Shown: piece by piece, positions 5,496-13,443 of the stretch
How the letters are laid out: the number at the start of each line of letters is the position of its first letter
How positions within the stretch are numbered: position 1 is the stretch's first letter
Notes under the pieces: generated by a model
What the model was told of the DNA's origin: nothing
Databases searched by the model: none
Seen by the model: the letters and a program-made list of their open reading frames with translations, nothing else
Translations under genes and position numbers: made by a program
NCBI GenBank assembly: GCA_022572335.1
Contig: JACZWD010000050.1
Span: 1-13,688, forward strand
From: Pseudomonadota bacterium
GTDB taxonomy: Bacteria > Pseudomonadota > Alphaproteobacteria > Rhodospirillales > 2-02-FULL-58-16
Reading direction: 5' to 3'
Length of the DNA: 13,688 nucleotides

Positions 5496-5551
5496 GGCCC
5501 ATTGCCCCGGAAAACGGCGTTTTCGGGCGTTTTTACCGCGTCCGCGCGGCG
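5496..5551. repeat. 56-bp direct repeat, copy 2
   Basis: This is the second copy of the sequence at 4285-4340, same orientation, one mismatch. It holds the GAAAACG-G-CGTTTTC dyad (5510-5524) and TTTTT run (5530-5534), which could serve as a rho-independent-like terminator for the gene ending at 5428. Direct repeats this long allow homologous excision of the intervening 1.2 kb. Confidence 0.85.
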
Positions 5552-5573
5552 GCCGGGGGGGCCGAAAAGCGGG

Positions 5574-5593
5574 CTTGGCCGACCGCGGCCAAG
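5574..5593. other. 7-bp hairpin in the relic region
   Basis: CTTGGCC and GGCCAAG form a perfect 7-bp stem around a 6-base loop. On the minus strand it lies just beyond the glycosyltransferase relic and is followed by a weak CGCTTTTC, so it may be the old terminator of that lost gene. Confidence 0.35.
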
Positions 5594-5623
5594 ACCCCCT
5601 CCCAGAGCAACCGGTGACGGCGC

Positions 5624-5740
5624 CGCTCAAGGCACCGGGATCGGCGCCTTGTAGGTGGGCACATAGGCACACGCCGCCGCCGTGAACCGGCGTGCCAAGT
5701 CCACCGCCTGGGTCGAGAATATCATCGCTATCTGCGCCAC
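5624..5740 (-). pseudogene. relic of a paralogue of the GT-C-like membrane protein encoded at 6863-8818
   Basis: Translated on the minus strand, this stretch reads MIFSTQAVDLARRFTAAA then CAYVPTYKAPIPVP and stops. The intact protein at 6863-8818 has MALLLSPEAVDLGRRFTAAV then WAYLSTYKAPLTV, and the DNA is visibly similar (5640-5730 against about 7685-7775). Only about 37 residues survive of a protein of about 650 aa, with nothing recognisable on either side. It is a decayed or recombined fragment of a second copy of that gene and shows that part of the locus was once duplicated or exchanged. Confidence 0.75.
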
Positions 5741-5815
5741 GGTGGGTAACCCAAAGGCCTTGTTCCCATTCCGAAGGCGTGGGAAATTGGCCGCAAAGTC
5801 GGGCTTAGATAGGAA

Positions 5816-6751
5816 ATGCCAGAGACGATGGGAAAGGTGCTGGCCAACAAATGGGCAATTGCCGTTTCCATTGCGGCACTCGTTTTGATCGGTTCGTCAA
5901 TTTACACGTGGCAGAATCGGTATTATCTGCGGTTCATACCGATTCCCCTCAATTATATCGAGGTTGTGAACAACGAATCCCTATTTCTTCCCGCTTCGCA
6001 GCGCGCCCGGCCTTTGGGTGAAATTCCTTTTACGCCTCACGACTTGACCGATGAATCCGGATTGCGCAAGACACTGAACGCCATTCAAGGTTTCAGTCCC
6101 ATGGCCGCTAACACGGGTGTCGTAAATTATGAGGACATCACCTTTGAAAGGTGGGTTTCTCAAATCCGGCAAAAGCCGTTTTATTGCACCGATGCAACGC
6201 AGCTTTTTATTTTGGCGGCTTGGGCACAGGGCCTAAAGGCACGGGAATGGCACTTGCTGCCGCCGGGGTGGCCCCCGGGCCAGGGGCATTCGGTCGCGGA
6301 ATTCTTTAATCCGGTTTCCGGGACATGGCAGCTTGTCGACGCGCAACACGCCGCCGTTGTGCGGGGTACAAGCGGGAGAATCCTCGGTATGGCAGAGGTG
6401 TTGCGCCGTATTGCCAAGGATGGCGGCCGGAGCGTTGTCATTGATTACGGACCCTTCCGTGATCAGATGCTGAGAAATGCACGGGGACCTTCAACAGAGC
6501 AGTATTTTTTCGAATCAGGACTGCTCGCCACTCCGGTCCTTCAACTCCAACAAGCGACGTGGTTCGCGGAAATTTCAAGGCCGTTCATGATCCGGGGCCA
6601 TTTTGTCATCGGATATCCGATCGTTATAGCTGGGTGGAACCACGATGATCGGGTCCTGTACGCCAAGCTCTCAGCGTTGGGGATGATCTTGGCCGCGTTT
6701 TCAATTCTAGGTTTCGGTATGGCTTGGCGAAAATCTCTGTCGGCAGGGTAG
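5816..6751 (+). CDS. membrane-anchored transglutaminase-like protein
   Basis: This 311-aa protein has hydrophobic segments near residues 13-30 and 283-303, with a soluble domain of about 250 residues between. The central part carries a transglutaminase-like Cys-His-Asp triad: Cys124 in FYCTDATQLFILAAWAQGLKAR, His158 in GQGHSVAEFF and Asp175 in TWQLVDAQ. The family includes proteases and amide-bond-forming or hydrolysing enzymes, so the substrate is unknown; location in a polysaccharide locus suggests a role at the cell surface. The ATG at 5816 follows GATAGGAA closely; the ATG at 5828 is a plausible alternative. It is transcribed alone on the plus strand and converges with the gene ending at 6863. 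Base composition is lower in G+C than the glycosyltransferase genes, suggesting separate origin. Confidence 0.8.
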   Translation: MPETMGKVLANKWAIAVSIAALVLIGSSIYTWQNRYYLRFIPIPLNYIEVVNNESLFLPASQRARPLGEIPFTPHDLTDESGLRKTLNAIQGFSPMAANTGVVNYEDITFERWVSQIRQKPFYCTDATQLFILAAWAQGLKAREWHLLPPGWPPGQGHSVAEFFNPVSGTWQLVDAQHAAVVRGTSGRILGMAEVLRRIAKDGGRSVVIDYGPFRDQMLRNARGPSTEQYFFESGLLATPVLQLQQATWFAEISRPFMIRGHFVIGYPIVIAGWNHDDRVLYAKLSALGMILAAFSILGFGMAWRKSLSAG

Positions 6752-6862
6752 GCTGCCGGCACCTTCTGTATAGTCCCGACGGCGCAACCCACATCAGCAG
6801 CGACCTTCTTGGATCCCGATTAAGGCACCTATCAAGGGCGTGGCTGCGGTGATCGGCGGCCG

Positions 6863-8818
6863 TCACTTGCCGAGGCAGGTAAACGAGAGCGGCGCGCGCC
6901 CTTGGGGCAGGAGGAAAAAGGCCGTGGGATTGTCGCGGCATTTCGGGTCGGCGATATGGGGCGCCAAGGCGTCCCGGAAGCGGTCCGTGAGGGCAACGGG
7001 CCAGACCAGATCGACCCCGGCCAGGACGTCCAGAACCTCAGCCGGGAGCACCTCTTGGTGCTCGGCCCCGGCGCGGGTCTCCCACCTCAGGTAGTGAATC
7101 ACCGTGAAGTCCTTGAGGGGGCCTCCGAATTCGGTTCCGATGGCGTAGTAGTTGGCGATCTTCCAGGCATCGACGGGCCATTCCTGGTCGATCAGCGCCA
7201 CCCGGGGGTGGGGCGGCAGTTCGTTTCCCCGCATCGCCCGGATGCGCGCCGCGTCGGGTGGAATCCGCACCAGCGGCTGATACATGTTCTGGTCCTTCCG
7301 CGTCGCCATGTCGACCACCGTGCGGTCCACCTGCCCGACCTGCCACGCCGCCAGCACGGCGACCGTAACCGCCGCCGCAAGGAACAGGCGGCGGTCGTCG
7401 AACAGCGCCCGCAGCCACGCAAACCGTCCGCTGGCGGCCAGGTCGATGGTGCGAAGGACGACCAACAACAGACCGACCGCATGGAAAAGGCGCACCGGGA
7501 CGCGGGTGTAGCGCTCGATGGAATAGAGGGTATGCGCGGAAATGTCGCTCCAGCAGGTCAGGTGGTACCAATACAGGGCAAACAGGTAACCGCCGGCATA
7601 GAGCACCACCAGCAGCGGAACCCCGTACTGCCGGCGGGACGTGAAACCCCAGGCCATGCCGGCCGCGGCAAGCACCGTCAACGGGGCCTTGTAGGTGGAC
7701 AGGTAGGCCCACACCGCGGCCGTAAACCGGCGCCCCAGGTCCACCGCCTCGGGCGACAAGAGCAACGCCATCTGATCGGGCTGGAGAACCGCCACCGGCG
7801 AGGTCAGGCAACTGGCGGGCGGGCCGGTCTGCCGCCACAGGAGGACCATCAGCGCGCCGGGGATCAACATCGTCGCGCCGAGCCTGAGCCCGGTGCGCAG
7901 CCGCGTCCCGAGGGCGCCCGCGTCCACCCGCGCGCCGCCGTGAACGGCAAGGAGCACGGCCAGTACCGCCAGCACCGGCGCGAAGGTCAGGATCGCCATC
8001 TTCATCAGGTACTGGGACGCGAAGATGACGCCCATGGAGACGGCGAAAGCGGTGCGGTTCCCTTCGTCCTGAAGCATGGCCACGGCGATGGCCAACATGG
8101 CGACCAGGCCGTAGACCTGCGGCGGCTCGATCAGCAGGTTGATGGGCCACAGCTTGCCCGTCGCCTCGGCCAGCAGCATGGCCAATACGACCAGCCAGCC
8201 GAGCACGCGGGCGCGCTTCGCCGGCACCGCCAGGCCGTGCTCCAGGGCTCGGCACACGACATCGAACAGCAGGGAGACCAGGGCCAGGTGCATGACGAAG
8301 GGGGCCGCCGCCGCCAGCCCCTCGTCGAAACGGCCGGCGAGGACGGCGGGCAGGACCAAGGTCAGGGGCCAGCCCATGGGATAGTCCGCGTGGATGAGGG
8401 CGGGGCGTGCCCGGTCGAAACCCCCGCCGGCGAAAATCGGCTTGGCGGAGCCGATCCAGTTGCTGAACTCGTCGCCGGAGTACGGGATGTAGCCGAGGCC
8501 GCCGTGGACGGCGATCACGCCGCCGGCGGCGACGAAGATGACGAAGGCCGGATGAAGCAGGGGCGGCCGGGTATCGGGGACGCGCACCCACCCGGCGACG
8601 AGGCGAACCAGACCCAGCGCCGACAGCACGACCAGCGCGTACGACGCGGCCAACAGGCCGACGCCGGCGATGATGTGCACCAGAAACAGGAACACCGGAA
8701 TCAGGCTGAAGCCGGTGAACAGGCGCGCCCCAAGCCACCCATGGCCGCCGCCGCGCGGACGCGGGACGAACCCGGCCAACCCGAGCGCGCAGAAGGCGTA
8801 CACGAAATACCCGGCCAT
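6863..8818 (-). CDS. multi-TM GT-C-like glycosyltransferase
   Basis: This 651-aa protein is mostly hydrophobic, with roughly ten to twelve membrane segments and a C-terminal soluble part of about 170 residues. The first extramembrane loop holds an acidic pair, Asp116-Glu117 in SGDEFSNWIG, followed by HADYPMGWPL. That matches the layout of GT-C enzymes, which use a lipid-linked sugar donor and have catalytic acidic residues in this loop. The exact GT family is not certain, so acceptor and sugar are unknown. The ATG at 8818 lies 3 bases after the stop of the SDR epimerase gene, with AAGG within that gene's end as ribosome-binding site, so the two form one operon. A relic of a second copy lies at 5624-5740. 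The stop at 6863 converges with the transglutaminase-like gene. Confidence 0.75.
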   Translation of the reverse strand: MAGYFVYAFCALGLAGFVPRPRGGGHGWLGARLFTGFSLIPVFLFLVHIIAGVGLLAASYALVVLSALGLVRLVAGWVRVPDTRPPLLHPAFVIFVAAGGVIAVHGGLGYIPYSGDEFSNWIGSAKPIFAGGGFDRARPALIHADYPMGWPLTLVLPAVLAGRFDEGLAAAAPFVMHLALVSLLFDVVCRALEHGLAVPAKRARVLGWLVVLAMLLAEATGKLWPINLLIEPPQVYGLVAMLAIAVAMLQDEGNRTAFAVSMGVIFASQYLMKMAILTFAPVLAVLAVLLAVHGGARVDAGALGTRLRTGLRLGATMLIPGALMVLLWRQTGPPASCLTSPVAVLQPDQMALLLSPEAVDLGRRFTAAVWAYLSTYKAPLTVLAAAGMAWGFTSRRQYGVPLLVVLYAGGYLFALYWYHLTCWSDISAHTLYSIERYTRVPVRLFHAVGLLLVVLRTIDLAASGRFAWLRALFDDRRLFLAAAVTVAVLAAWQVGQVDRTVVDMATRKDQNMYQPLVRIPPDAARIRAMRGNELPPHPRVALIDQEWPVDAWKIANYYAIGTEFGGPLKDFTVIHYLRWETRAGAEHQEVLPAEVLDVLAGVDLVWPVALTDRFRDALAPHIADPKCRDNPTAFFLLPQGRAPLSFTCLGK

Positions 8819-8821
8819 GCG

Positions 8822-9889
8822 CTATGCCTTGCCACTCATGTCCGGCGCGGCCTTGCCGTAGACGTCTATTCCAAGCCGCCGGAAGGTCTCCCGATCGGCC
8901 ACCGGCCGCCAGCCCAGATCCCGTTTGGCGTCGCCGCAATCGAAGCACGCCGTCAGCCGGCGCGATTTGAGATCCCGGTAGCTGGGGAACGGATCGGTGC
9001 GTCCGATCAGGCGCTTGACCATCCACTTGCCGACCTCGATGGCGCGCCACGTGAACAGCGAACGCCCATGGAAGCGCAGCGGCCGTTCCAGGGCCCGGGC
9101 CAGGGCGTCGATGTATTCCCTGGCGGTCATGGGCACGTCGCCGACCAGGTTGTAGCATCGTCCGGCCAGGCCCTCCTTCCGCGCCGCCAGGACGATGGCG
9201 TCGGCCACGTCTTCGGCAAGGACGAACGGCAACGGGACGCCGCCCGTGGTCCAGCCCAGGCAATGGCGCCCGCCGCTGTACAAGCCGACGCCGCCGTGGA
9301 ACGGCCTGCCGCCGGCGCCGAGGACGATTCCGGGGCGCAGGATACACACCGGAAGGCCGTCGCTGTGGTGCATGTCGAGCAACAGGCGCTCGCTCACGGC
9401 CTTGCCGCGGGCATAGGTTCCCCGCTTCCCGGGCCGCGGGTCGGCGGGCGTCGCGCCGGTGATGACGGCCGTTTCGTCGCCCAGGTAGAGCGCCACGATG
9501 GAACTCACGTGGATCAGGTTGGAGACGCCTTTTCGCCGGCAGCATTCGGCCACCAGGCGGGCGCCGCCGACCATGGATCTTTCGACCTCCGGCCAGGACC
9601 GGCCGCCGCCGGGGGCGAGATTGACCACCACCGACGCCCGCCCGATCCCCCGGTCCACGTCCCCGGCAAGGGAAACGTCGCCACGGATCAGGGTCACCCT
9701 TTCGTCGTCGAAGACCGGCGGCAGGTTGCCGGGGTTGCGCGCCGTTACGCCGACGCGTAGGCCGGCGGCGAGAAACCGCTTGACCACGTGGGCGCCGATG
9801 AACCCCGTTCCCCCCAGAACCGCGACGTCGAAATCGCCTTCCTTCGTGTCCGGTCCGCTCCCGGCCGGACGCACCCCATGGACGGCCAT
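8822..9889 (-). CDS. extended SDR NAD-dependent epimerase/dehydratase
   Basis: This 355-aa protein is a sugar-nucleotide-type extended SDR. The Rossmann motif is LGGTGFIGAH (residues 25-34, Gly26/29/32), with IRGDV at 68-72, VSSI at 128-131 and the catalytic pair Tyr159-Lys163 in TYARGKAVSE. Near the C-terminus, RCYNLVGDVPMTAREYIDAL and FDCGDAKRDLGW are typical of epimerases. The substrate cannot be read from sequence. The ATG at 9889 is chosen for simplicity; a GTG at 9898 has a GAGGG at good spacing, and the frame stays open to 10180 with protein-like sequence (RFGIHLDEGHLRVPRM) just before the start. It heads an operon with the GT-C-like gene and diverges from the O-antigen ligase gene. 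Confidence 0.83.
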   Translation of the reverse strand: MAVHGVRPAGSGPDTKEGDFDVAVLGGTGFIGAHVVKRFLAAGLRVGVTARNPGNLPPVFDDERVTLIRGDVSLAGDVDRGIGRASVVVNLAPGGGRSWPEVERSMVGGARLVAECCRRKGVSNLIHVSSIVALYLGDETAVITGATPADPRPGKRGTYARGKAVSERLLLDMHHSDGLPVCILRPGIVLGAGGRPFHGGVGLYSGGRHCLGWTTGGVPLPFVLAEDVADAIVLAARKEGLAGRCYNLVGDVPMTAREYIDALARALERPLRFHGRSLFTWRAIEVGKWMVKRLIGRTDPFPSYRDLKSRRLTACFDCGDAKRDLGWRPVADRETFRRLGIDVYGKAAPDMSGKA

Positions 9890-10161
9890 CCTCGGCACCC
9901 GCAAATGTCCCTCATCCAGATGGATACCAAATCTCTTTACCGGCGGCGTTTCAAGAGGTAGTTCGGCCCGTGGCGCAACCGGCGGCGGCGGGCGCCGCTT
10001 CGGGCGGTCACCGCAACGACCGGGTGACCGGCCGGGAAATGTGGGGTAATACCATGGGGCAGCGCCCCTTCGGCCTCGTCGGCTCGGATTATCATGGCTC
10101 GGAACTTCCTGCTTCGCGTTCAGGGGCCGGTCCCGGGAAGAAGAAAGGCGGGAAACAGGGA

Positions 10162-11451
10162 ATGGCGGAAAGCGAGGCACGCGCGGCCCGGGGCGAGACG
10201 GCGATGACCATGACCCTGCCCGCCGCTCCGCGCGTCATGGCGGCCCTGGTCGGCATCGCGGTGCCCTTTCTGGTGTTCGGGCGGGCGGTGACGGCGGTGC
10301 TGCTGATCGTCGCCCTGCTGTGCGTCTTTTTCCTCCCGCAACGGGACCGCTGCCTGGCCTCCCTCGTGCGCCAGGCGCGCACCCCGGTCGGCATCATGGT
10401 CGGGGTGACGTTGGCGTTGTGGCTGCCGGGGGTGGTTTTCTCCCTCGATCCCCTCAGGTCCGTCCTGGTGTGGACGCGGATGATCTTTTTCATCGGTGCG
10501 GCGGCGCTGATCTGGGCGGCGTTCGTCGAGGACGCCCGCATGCCGGCGCTCGCCCTCCGGGCGTTGCTGGCCGGCACCGCGATCGTGCTCGCGGTTTCGC
10601 TGGTGGCGCTCTTCGTGGCGCCGGAGGTGCTGTCCTTCGTCCGCGCCAAGGGCTGGCGGGCGGCCAATGCGGTGCTCGGCCTGAAGGGCTTCGCCTCGGC
10701 GGCGATGCTGCTTGTTCCGGTGGTCCTGTGGTCGGGGGTCCGGCTGGGCGGCAAATGGGTCTCCTGCGCCGTCGCCGAGGCCCTTGGGCTTCTGGTCATC
10801 ATCGGCGTTACGATCAGCCGGTCGGCGATCGCCGGATCTATTGCCATGCTGATCGTGGCCGGGGTCCTGGTCGTCTGGTTCCGCCGGCAACGGCGGGTGA
10901 CGGTCCTTGCCGGCCTTGCCGTGGGCGCCGTGGTCATCCCGGTGCTGGCGTGGTTGTACACCCACTCCATGTCGCCCGTCGACGCCGAGGCGCCGTGGGG
11001 GATGCCGTTGTGGGTGGTCGATTTTCACCGCCAGTCCATCTGGAAGTTCACCTTCGACGTGGCCATGGACTCGCCGTGGTTCGGCCACGGCATCAACATG
11101 ATCAACTACGTGGCCGGGGCCTTCGACCGGATACCGGGGTATGCCTACATTTTCATCCCCGCCCATCCCCACAACTGGGTGCTGGAGGTGCTTGCCGAGA
11201 CCGGCGTCGTCGGCCTGGCGCCCCTGGTGGTCCTCATGGCGATGATGGTGGCGCGGCTGGCCGGCGACTACCTGCGCACCGGGGACCCCGCCGTCCTTGC
11301 GGCGACGGCGGTCGCCATCGGCTACTGGGTTTCCGGGCTGTTCAACTTTTCATTCTGGTCGGCATGGTGGCAGATTTCATTCATGGTGTTGGTGGCGCTG
11401 TGCCTGTCCCACGGACGGCGGCCGGTCACAACCGGCATCCCTCGGTCTTGA
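10162..11451 (+). CDS. O-antigen ligase/polymerase family membrane protein (Wzy_C type)
   Basis: This 429-aa protein has about ten to twelve hydrophobic segments and the family signature in the large periplasmic loop and beyond: DSPWFGHGINMINY near residues 307-320 and HPHNWVLEVLAETGVVGL near 335-352. In O-antigen ligases and Wzy polymerases this His/Asn-containing motif lies in the loop that handles the lipid-linked glycan. It may polymerise repeat units or attach glycan to an acceptor; sequence alone does not distinguish them. The ATG at 10162 follows AGGCGGGAAACAGGG; an ATG at 10204 just before the first membrane segment is also possible. It diverges from the epimerase gene, and its 3' end overlaps the gene on the other strand by 26 bp. 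Confidence 0.85.
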   Translation: MAESEARAARGETAMTMTLPAAPRVMAALVGIAVPFLVFGRAVTAVLLIVALLCVFFLPQRDRCLASLVRQARTPVGIMVGVTLALWLPGVVFSLDPLRSVLVWTRMIFFIGAAALIWAAFVEDARMPALALRALLAGTAIVLAVSLVALFVAPEVLSFVRAKGWRAANAVLGLKGFASAAMLLVPVVLWSGVRLGGKWVSCAVAEALGLLVIIGVTISRSAIAGSIAMLIVAGVLVVWFRRQRRVTVLAGLAVGAVVIPVLAWLYTHSMSPVDAEAPWGMPLWVVDFHRQSIWKFTFDVAMDSPWFGHGINMINYVAGAFDRIPGYAYIFIPAHPHNWVLEVLAETGVVGLAPLVVLMAMMVARLAGDYLRTGDPAVLAATAVAIGYWVSGLFNFSFWSAWWQISFMVLVALCLSHGRRPVTTGIPRS

Positions 11452-13396
11452 GTTTCATCACGCCGCCCGTTTCGACGCCGGCCACCGGTTGAAACGCGGC
11501 CAGGGTCCGCGACCCGATGGAACGGGTTTCGAACGTCTTCACGATGGTCAGGCACCCCGCCCGGCGCAGGGTTTCGGCGAAGGTCCAGAGGCGGAAATCC
11601 TCGTCGCCGGTGTCGATGATCGTACCCGTCTCCGGCGACACCTTGGTGGTGAGCAGCAGGTGGGTGATGCCGAGGGCCTTCAACTGCGCGAGGAAGCGTT
11701 TGGGATCCCGCGCCCGCGGCGTGTGATCGACCAGAATCTGGGTCATCACGTTGGCGGAGTAGTGGGGCACATCGAGCAGATAGACCAGTGATGTATAGAC
11801 GAGCAGAATACGGTCGTTCTCCGTCAGGTTGGCGTTGATCCAGGGGACGGGTGCGAACCGGCTCACGTTGCGGCGCAGGAAATCCTCCCGGCTCTCGTCG
11901 GTGAGTACGTAGCGCGCATAGTTCAGCCCGACCACCCCGGCGCCGCCCAGCTGGACCAGTATGGCAAGGCCCGCCGCCGCGGCCAGCGGCCGTACCAGCG
12001 CGCGCGCCTCGGCCCAACGGCTCGCCGCCACCGTCAGGCAGACGACCAGCACCGTGTACACCGGCAGAAGGTGGCGGATGTGCTGGGACGCGCCGCTGAA
12101 GAACCACAGGGTGTAGAACACCAGCGTGATCGCCGCCGGCGCCGCCAGGGGGCTGGACACCAGCCGGCGCCGGAACCGCCACACCCCGGCCATGGCAAAG
12201 GGCAGGACCAAAAGGCCGTAGGGACCGAACCCGATGCGGCTGAAATTCACGTCAATGCCGCCGAACGTCGATGCGAACGGATAGGCGATGAACCATAACA
12301 GATTGACCGGGACCGAGATTTCGCCGGGGACAAAGACGTTCCAGAAATAGGCGTTGTGCTCCTGGTCCCAGAGGGCGCTGTCGGGAATGTCCAGAAACGC
12401 GTACAGCCCCGGGAATATGGGGTCGCCCGTGTGGTAGAGGTTCCAGCCGTACCACTGGGAACCGGCCCCGAGGACGGCGAGCCCGTAGACCACGGTGCGC
12501 CGAAACCACCCCCGGCGGGCGAGCAGCGGCAGCGCGCAGGCGGCGGCGAAGAGAAGGCCGAAATACTTGCCGCCCGCGAAAAACCCCGCCATCAGGCCGG
12601 CGAGGACGGCATACCCCATGCGCCCCGTGCGCACCGCGTCGCTGACCGCAAAGGCTCCGGCCAGGGCGAACAGGGCGAGCCGGACCTCGACCTGGCCGGT
12701 GCCGCCGCCATAGAGCACCGCCGGGGTGGTCAGCAACAAAAGCGCCGCCGCCAGGGACCAGTTGAGCCCGAGGGTGCGGCGGCAGATGACGAACAGCAAA
12801 GCGCTCACCATCCAGCCGCTGACCATGGTCCACAGGGTGAGCCCGATCTCGCCGCCCAGGCCCAACGCCAGCAGGTAGGTCATTTGCGGCAAAAGGGGTG
12901 TCAGCCCTTCGGCGGCACGGGGGACGAGCTCCATCCGGCCCGCCGCCAGGAACTGCTTGGGCAAGGCGAAGTGATAGGTGAGCGAATCGGCGTCCGCCGG
13001 CGGCGACACCCCTTCCAAAACGTCGAAGACGAGGGCCACGGCGATGGCGCACAGCAGGGTGCGCCCGATCCAGTCCCCGGGCGCGAACGGAAGTCGGTCG
13101 GGCGCGGCGCGCCTGCCTGCGCGAAGCCGGGGCTTCGCTCCGGCGAAGGCAGGGCGCAGGAAGAACATGCCGGCCGCCGCCGCCAGGCACAGGGCCACCA
13201 TCTCGCCCCAGGCGATATGGCCGAGCGCGGCGGTAAAGAAAACCAGCCAGCCGATCACTCCGAAGCCGGCGGCGAAACTCCACGCGACCGCCTCGCCGCG
13301 GCCGAAATCCCCGAGCACGCGCACCGAGGCGAGCACCGCGGCGCCGGCCCCGAGGCAGGCGGCGAAAAGGAGGAGCACCGTGCCCAGTGCCGTCAT
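11426..13396 (-). CDS. multi-TM glycosyltransferase, GT39/ArnT-like
   Basis: This 656-aa protein has ten or more membrane segments and a soluble C-terminus of about 150 residues. The first large loop contains DADSLTYHFALPKQFL (residues 135-150), close to the Asp-containing loop of ArnT/GT39-like enzymes that take a sugar from a polyprenyl phosphate. The segment GGKYFGLLFA and an HIRHLLPVY-like stretch before the last membrane segments also fit these proteins. Acceptor and sugar are unknown. The ATG at 13396 has GAGG five bases upstream. It follows a 38-aa membrane microprotein gene by 47 bp, probably in one operon. Residues 82-95 (PAFAGAKPRLRAGR) are encoded by a palindromic repeat at 13112-13153, an apparent insertion in a cytoplasmic, Arg-rich linker. 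Confidence 0.8.
   Translation of the reverse strand: MTALGTVLLLFAACLGAGAAVLASVRVLGDFGRGEAVAWSFAAGFGVIGWLVFFTAALGHIAWGEMVALCLAAAAGMFFLRPAFAGAKPRLRAGRRAAPDRLPFAPGDWIGRTLLCAIAVALVFDVLEGVSPPADADSLTYHFALPKQFLAAGRMELVPRAAEGLTPLLPQMTYLLALGLGGEIGLTLWTMVSGWMVSALLFVICRRTLGLNWSLAAALLLLTTPAVLYGGGTGQVEVRLALFALAGAFAVSDAVRTGRMGYAVLAGLMAGFFAGGKYFGLLFAAACALPLLARRGWFRRTVVYGLAVLGAGSQWYGWNLYHTGDPIFPGLYAFLDIPDSALWDQEHNAYFWNVFVPGEISVPVNLLWFIAYPFASTFGGIDVNFSRIGFGPYGLLVLPFAMAGVWRFRRRLVSSPLAAPAAITLVFYTLWFFSGASQHIRHLLPVYTVLVVCLTVAASRWAEARALVRPLAAAAGLAILVQLGGAGVVGLNYARYVLTDESREDFLRRNVSRFAPVPWINANLTENDRILLVYTSLVYLLDVPHYSANVMTQILVDHTPRARDPKRFLAQLKALGITHLLLTTKVSPETGTIIDTGDEDFRLWTFAETLRRAGCLTIVKTFETRSIGSRTLAAFQPVAGVETGGVMKLKTEGCRL
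13112..13153. repeat. palindromic repeat element within a coding sequence
   Basis: The outer arms CCTGCCT (13112-13118) and AGGCAGG (13147-13153) are perfectly complementary. Inside them GCGAAGCC (13121-13128) and GGCTTCGC (13131-13138) form a second perfect 8-bp stem with a 2-base centre. The element keeps the reading frame of the gene at 11426-13396 and adds a basic linker (residues 82-95). Its GC-rich, TTCG-containing design recalls the element at 2868-2895. Confidence 0.7.
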
Positions 13397-13443
13397 GCGG
13401 GCCTCGCGTCCGTGGAGCGGTCAGGTCCTATGCGGCGGTCCCA

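Noticed and set aside
4285..5551. Intact composite transposon or IS element
   Set aside because: No complete transposase or terminal inverted repeats are present; the flanking 56-bp repeats do not look like IS ends or target duplications.
7038..9545. Long minus-strand open frame overlapping the epimerase and GT-C genes in another frame
   Set aside because: The translation is almost entirely Arg/Pro/Gly/Ala, typical of an off-frame reading of GC-rich DNA.
6902..9760. Very long open frame on the plus strand opposite the GT-C-like and epimerase genes
   Set aside because: The translation is low-complexity, rich in Gly, Arg, Gln and His, with no membrane or domain pattern. Open antisense frames are expected in GC-rich coding DNA, and both opposing genes have clear family motifs.
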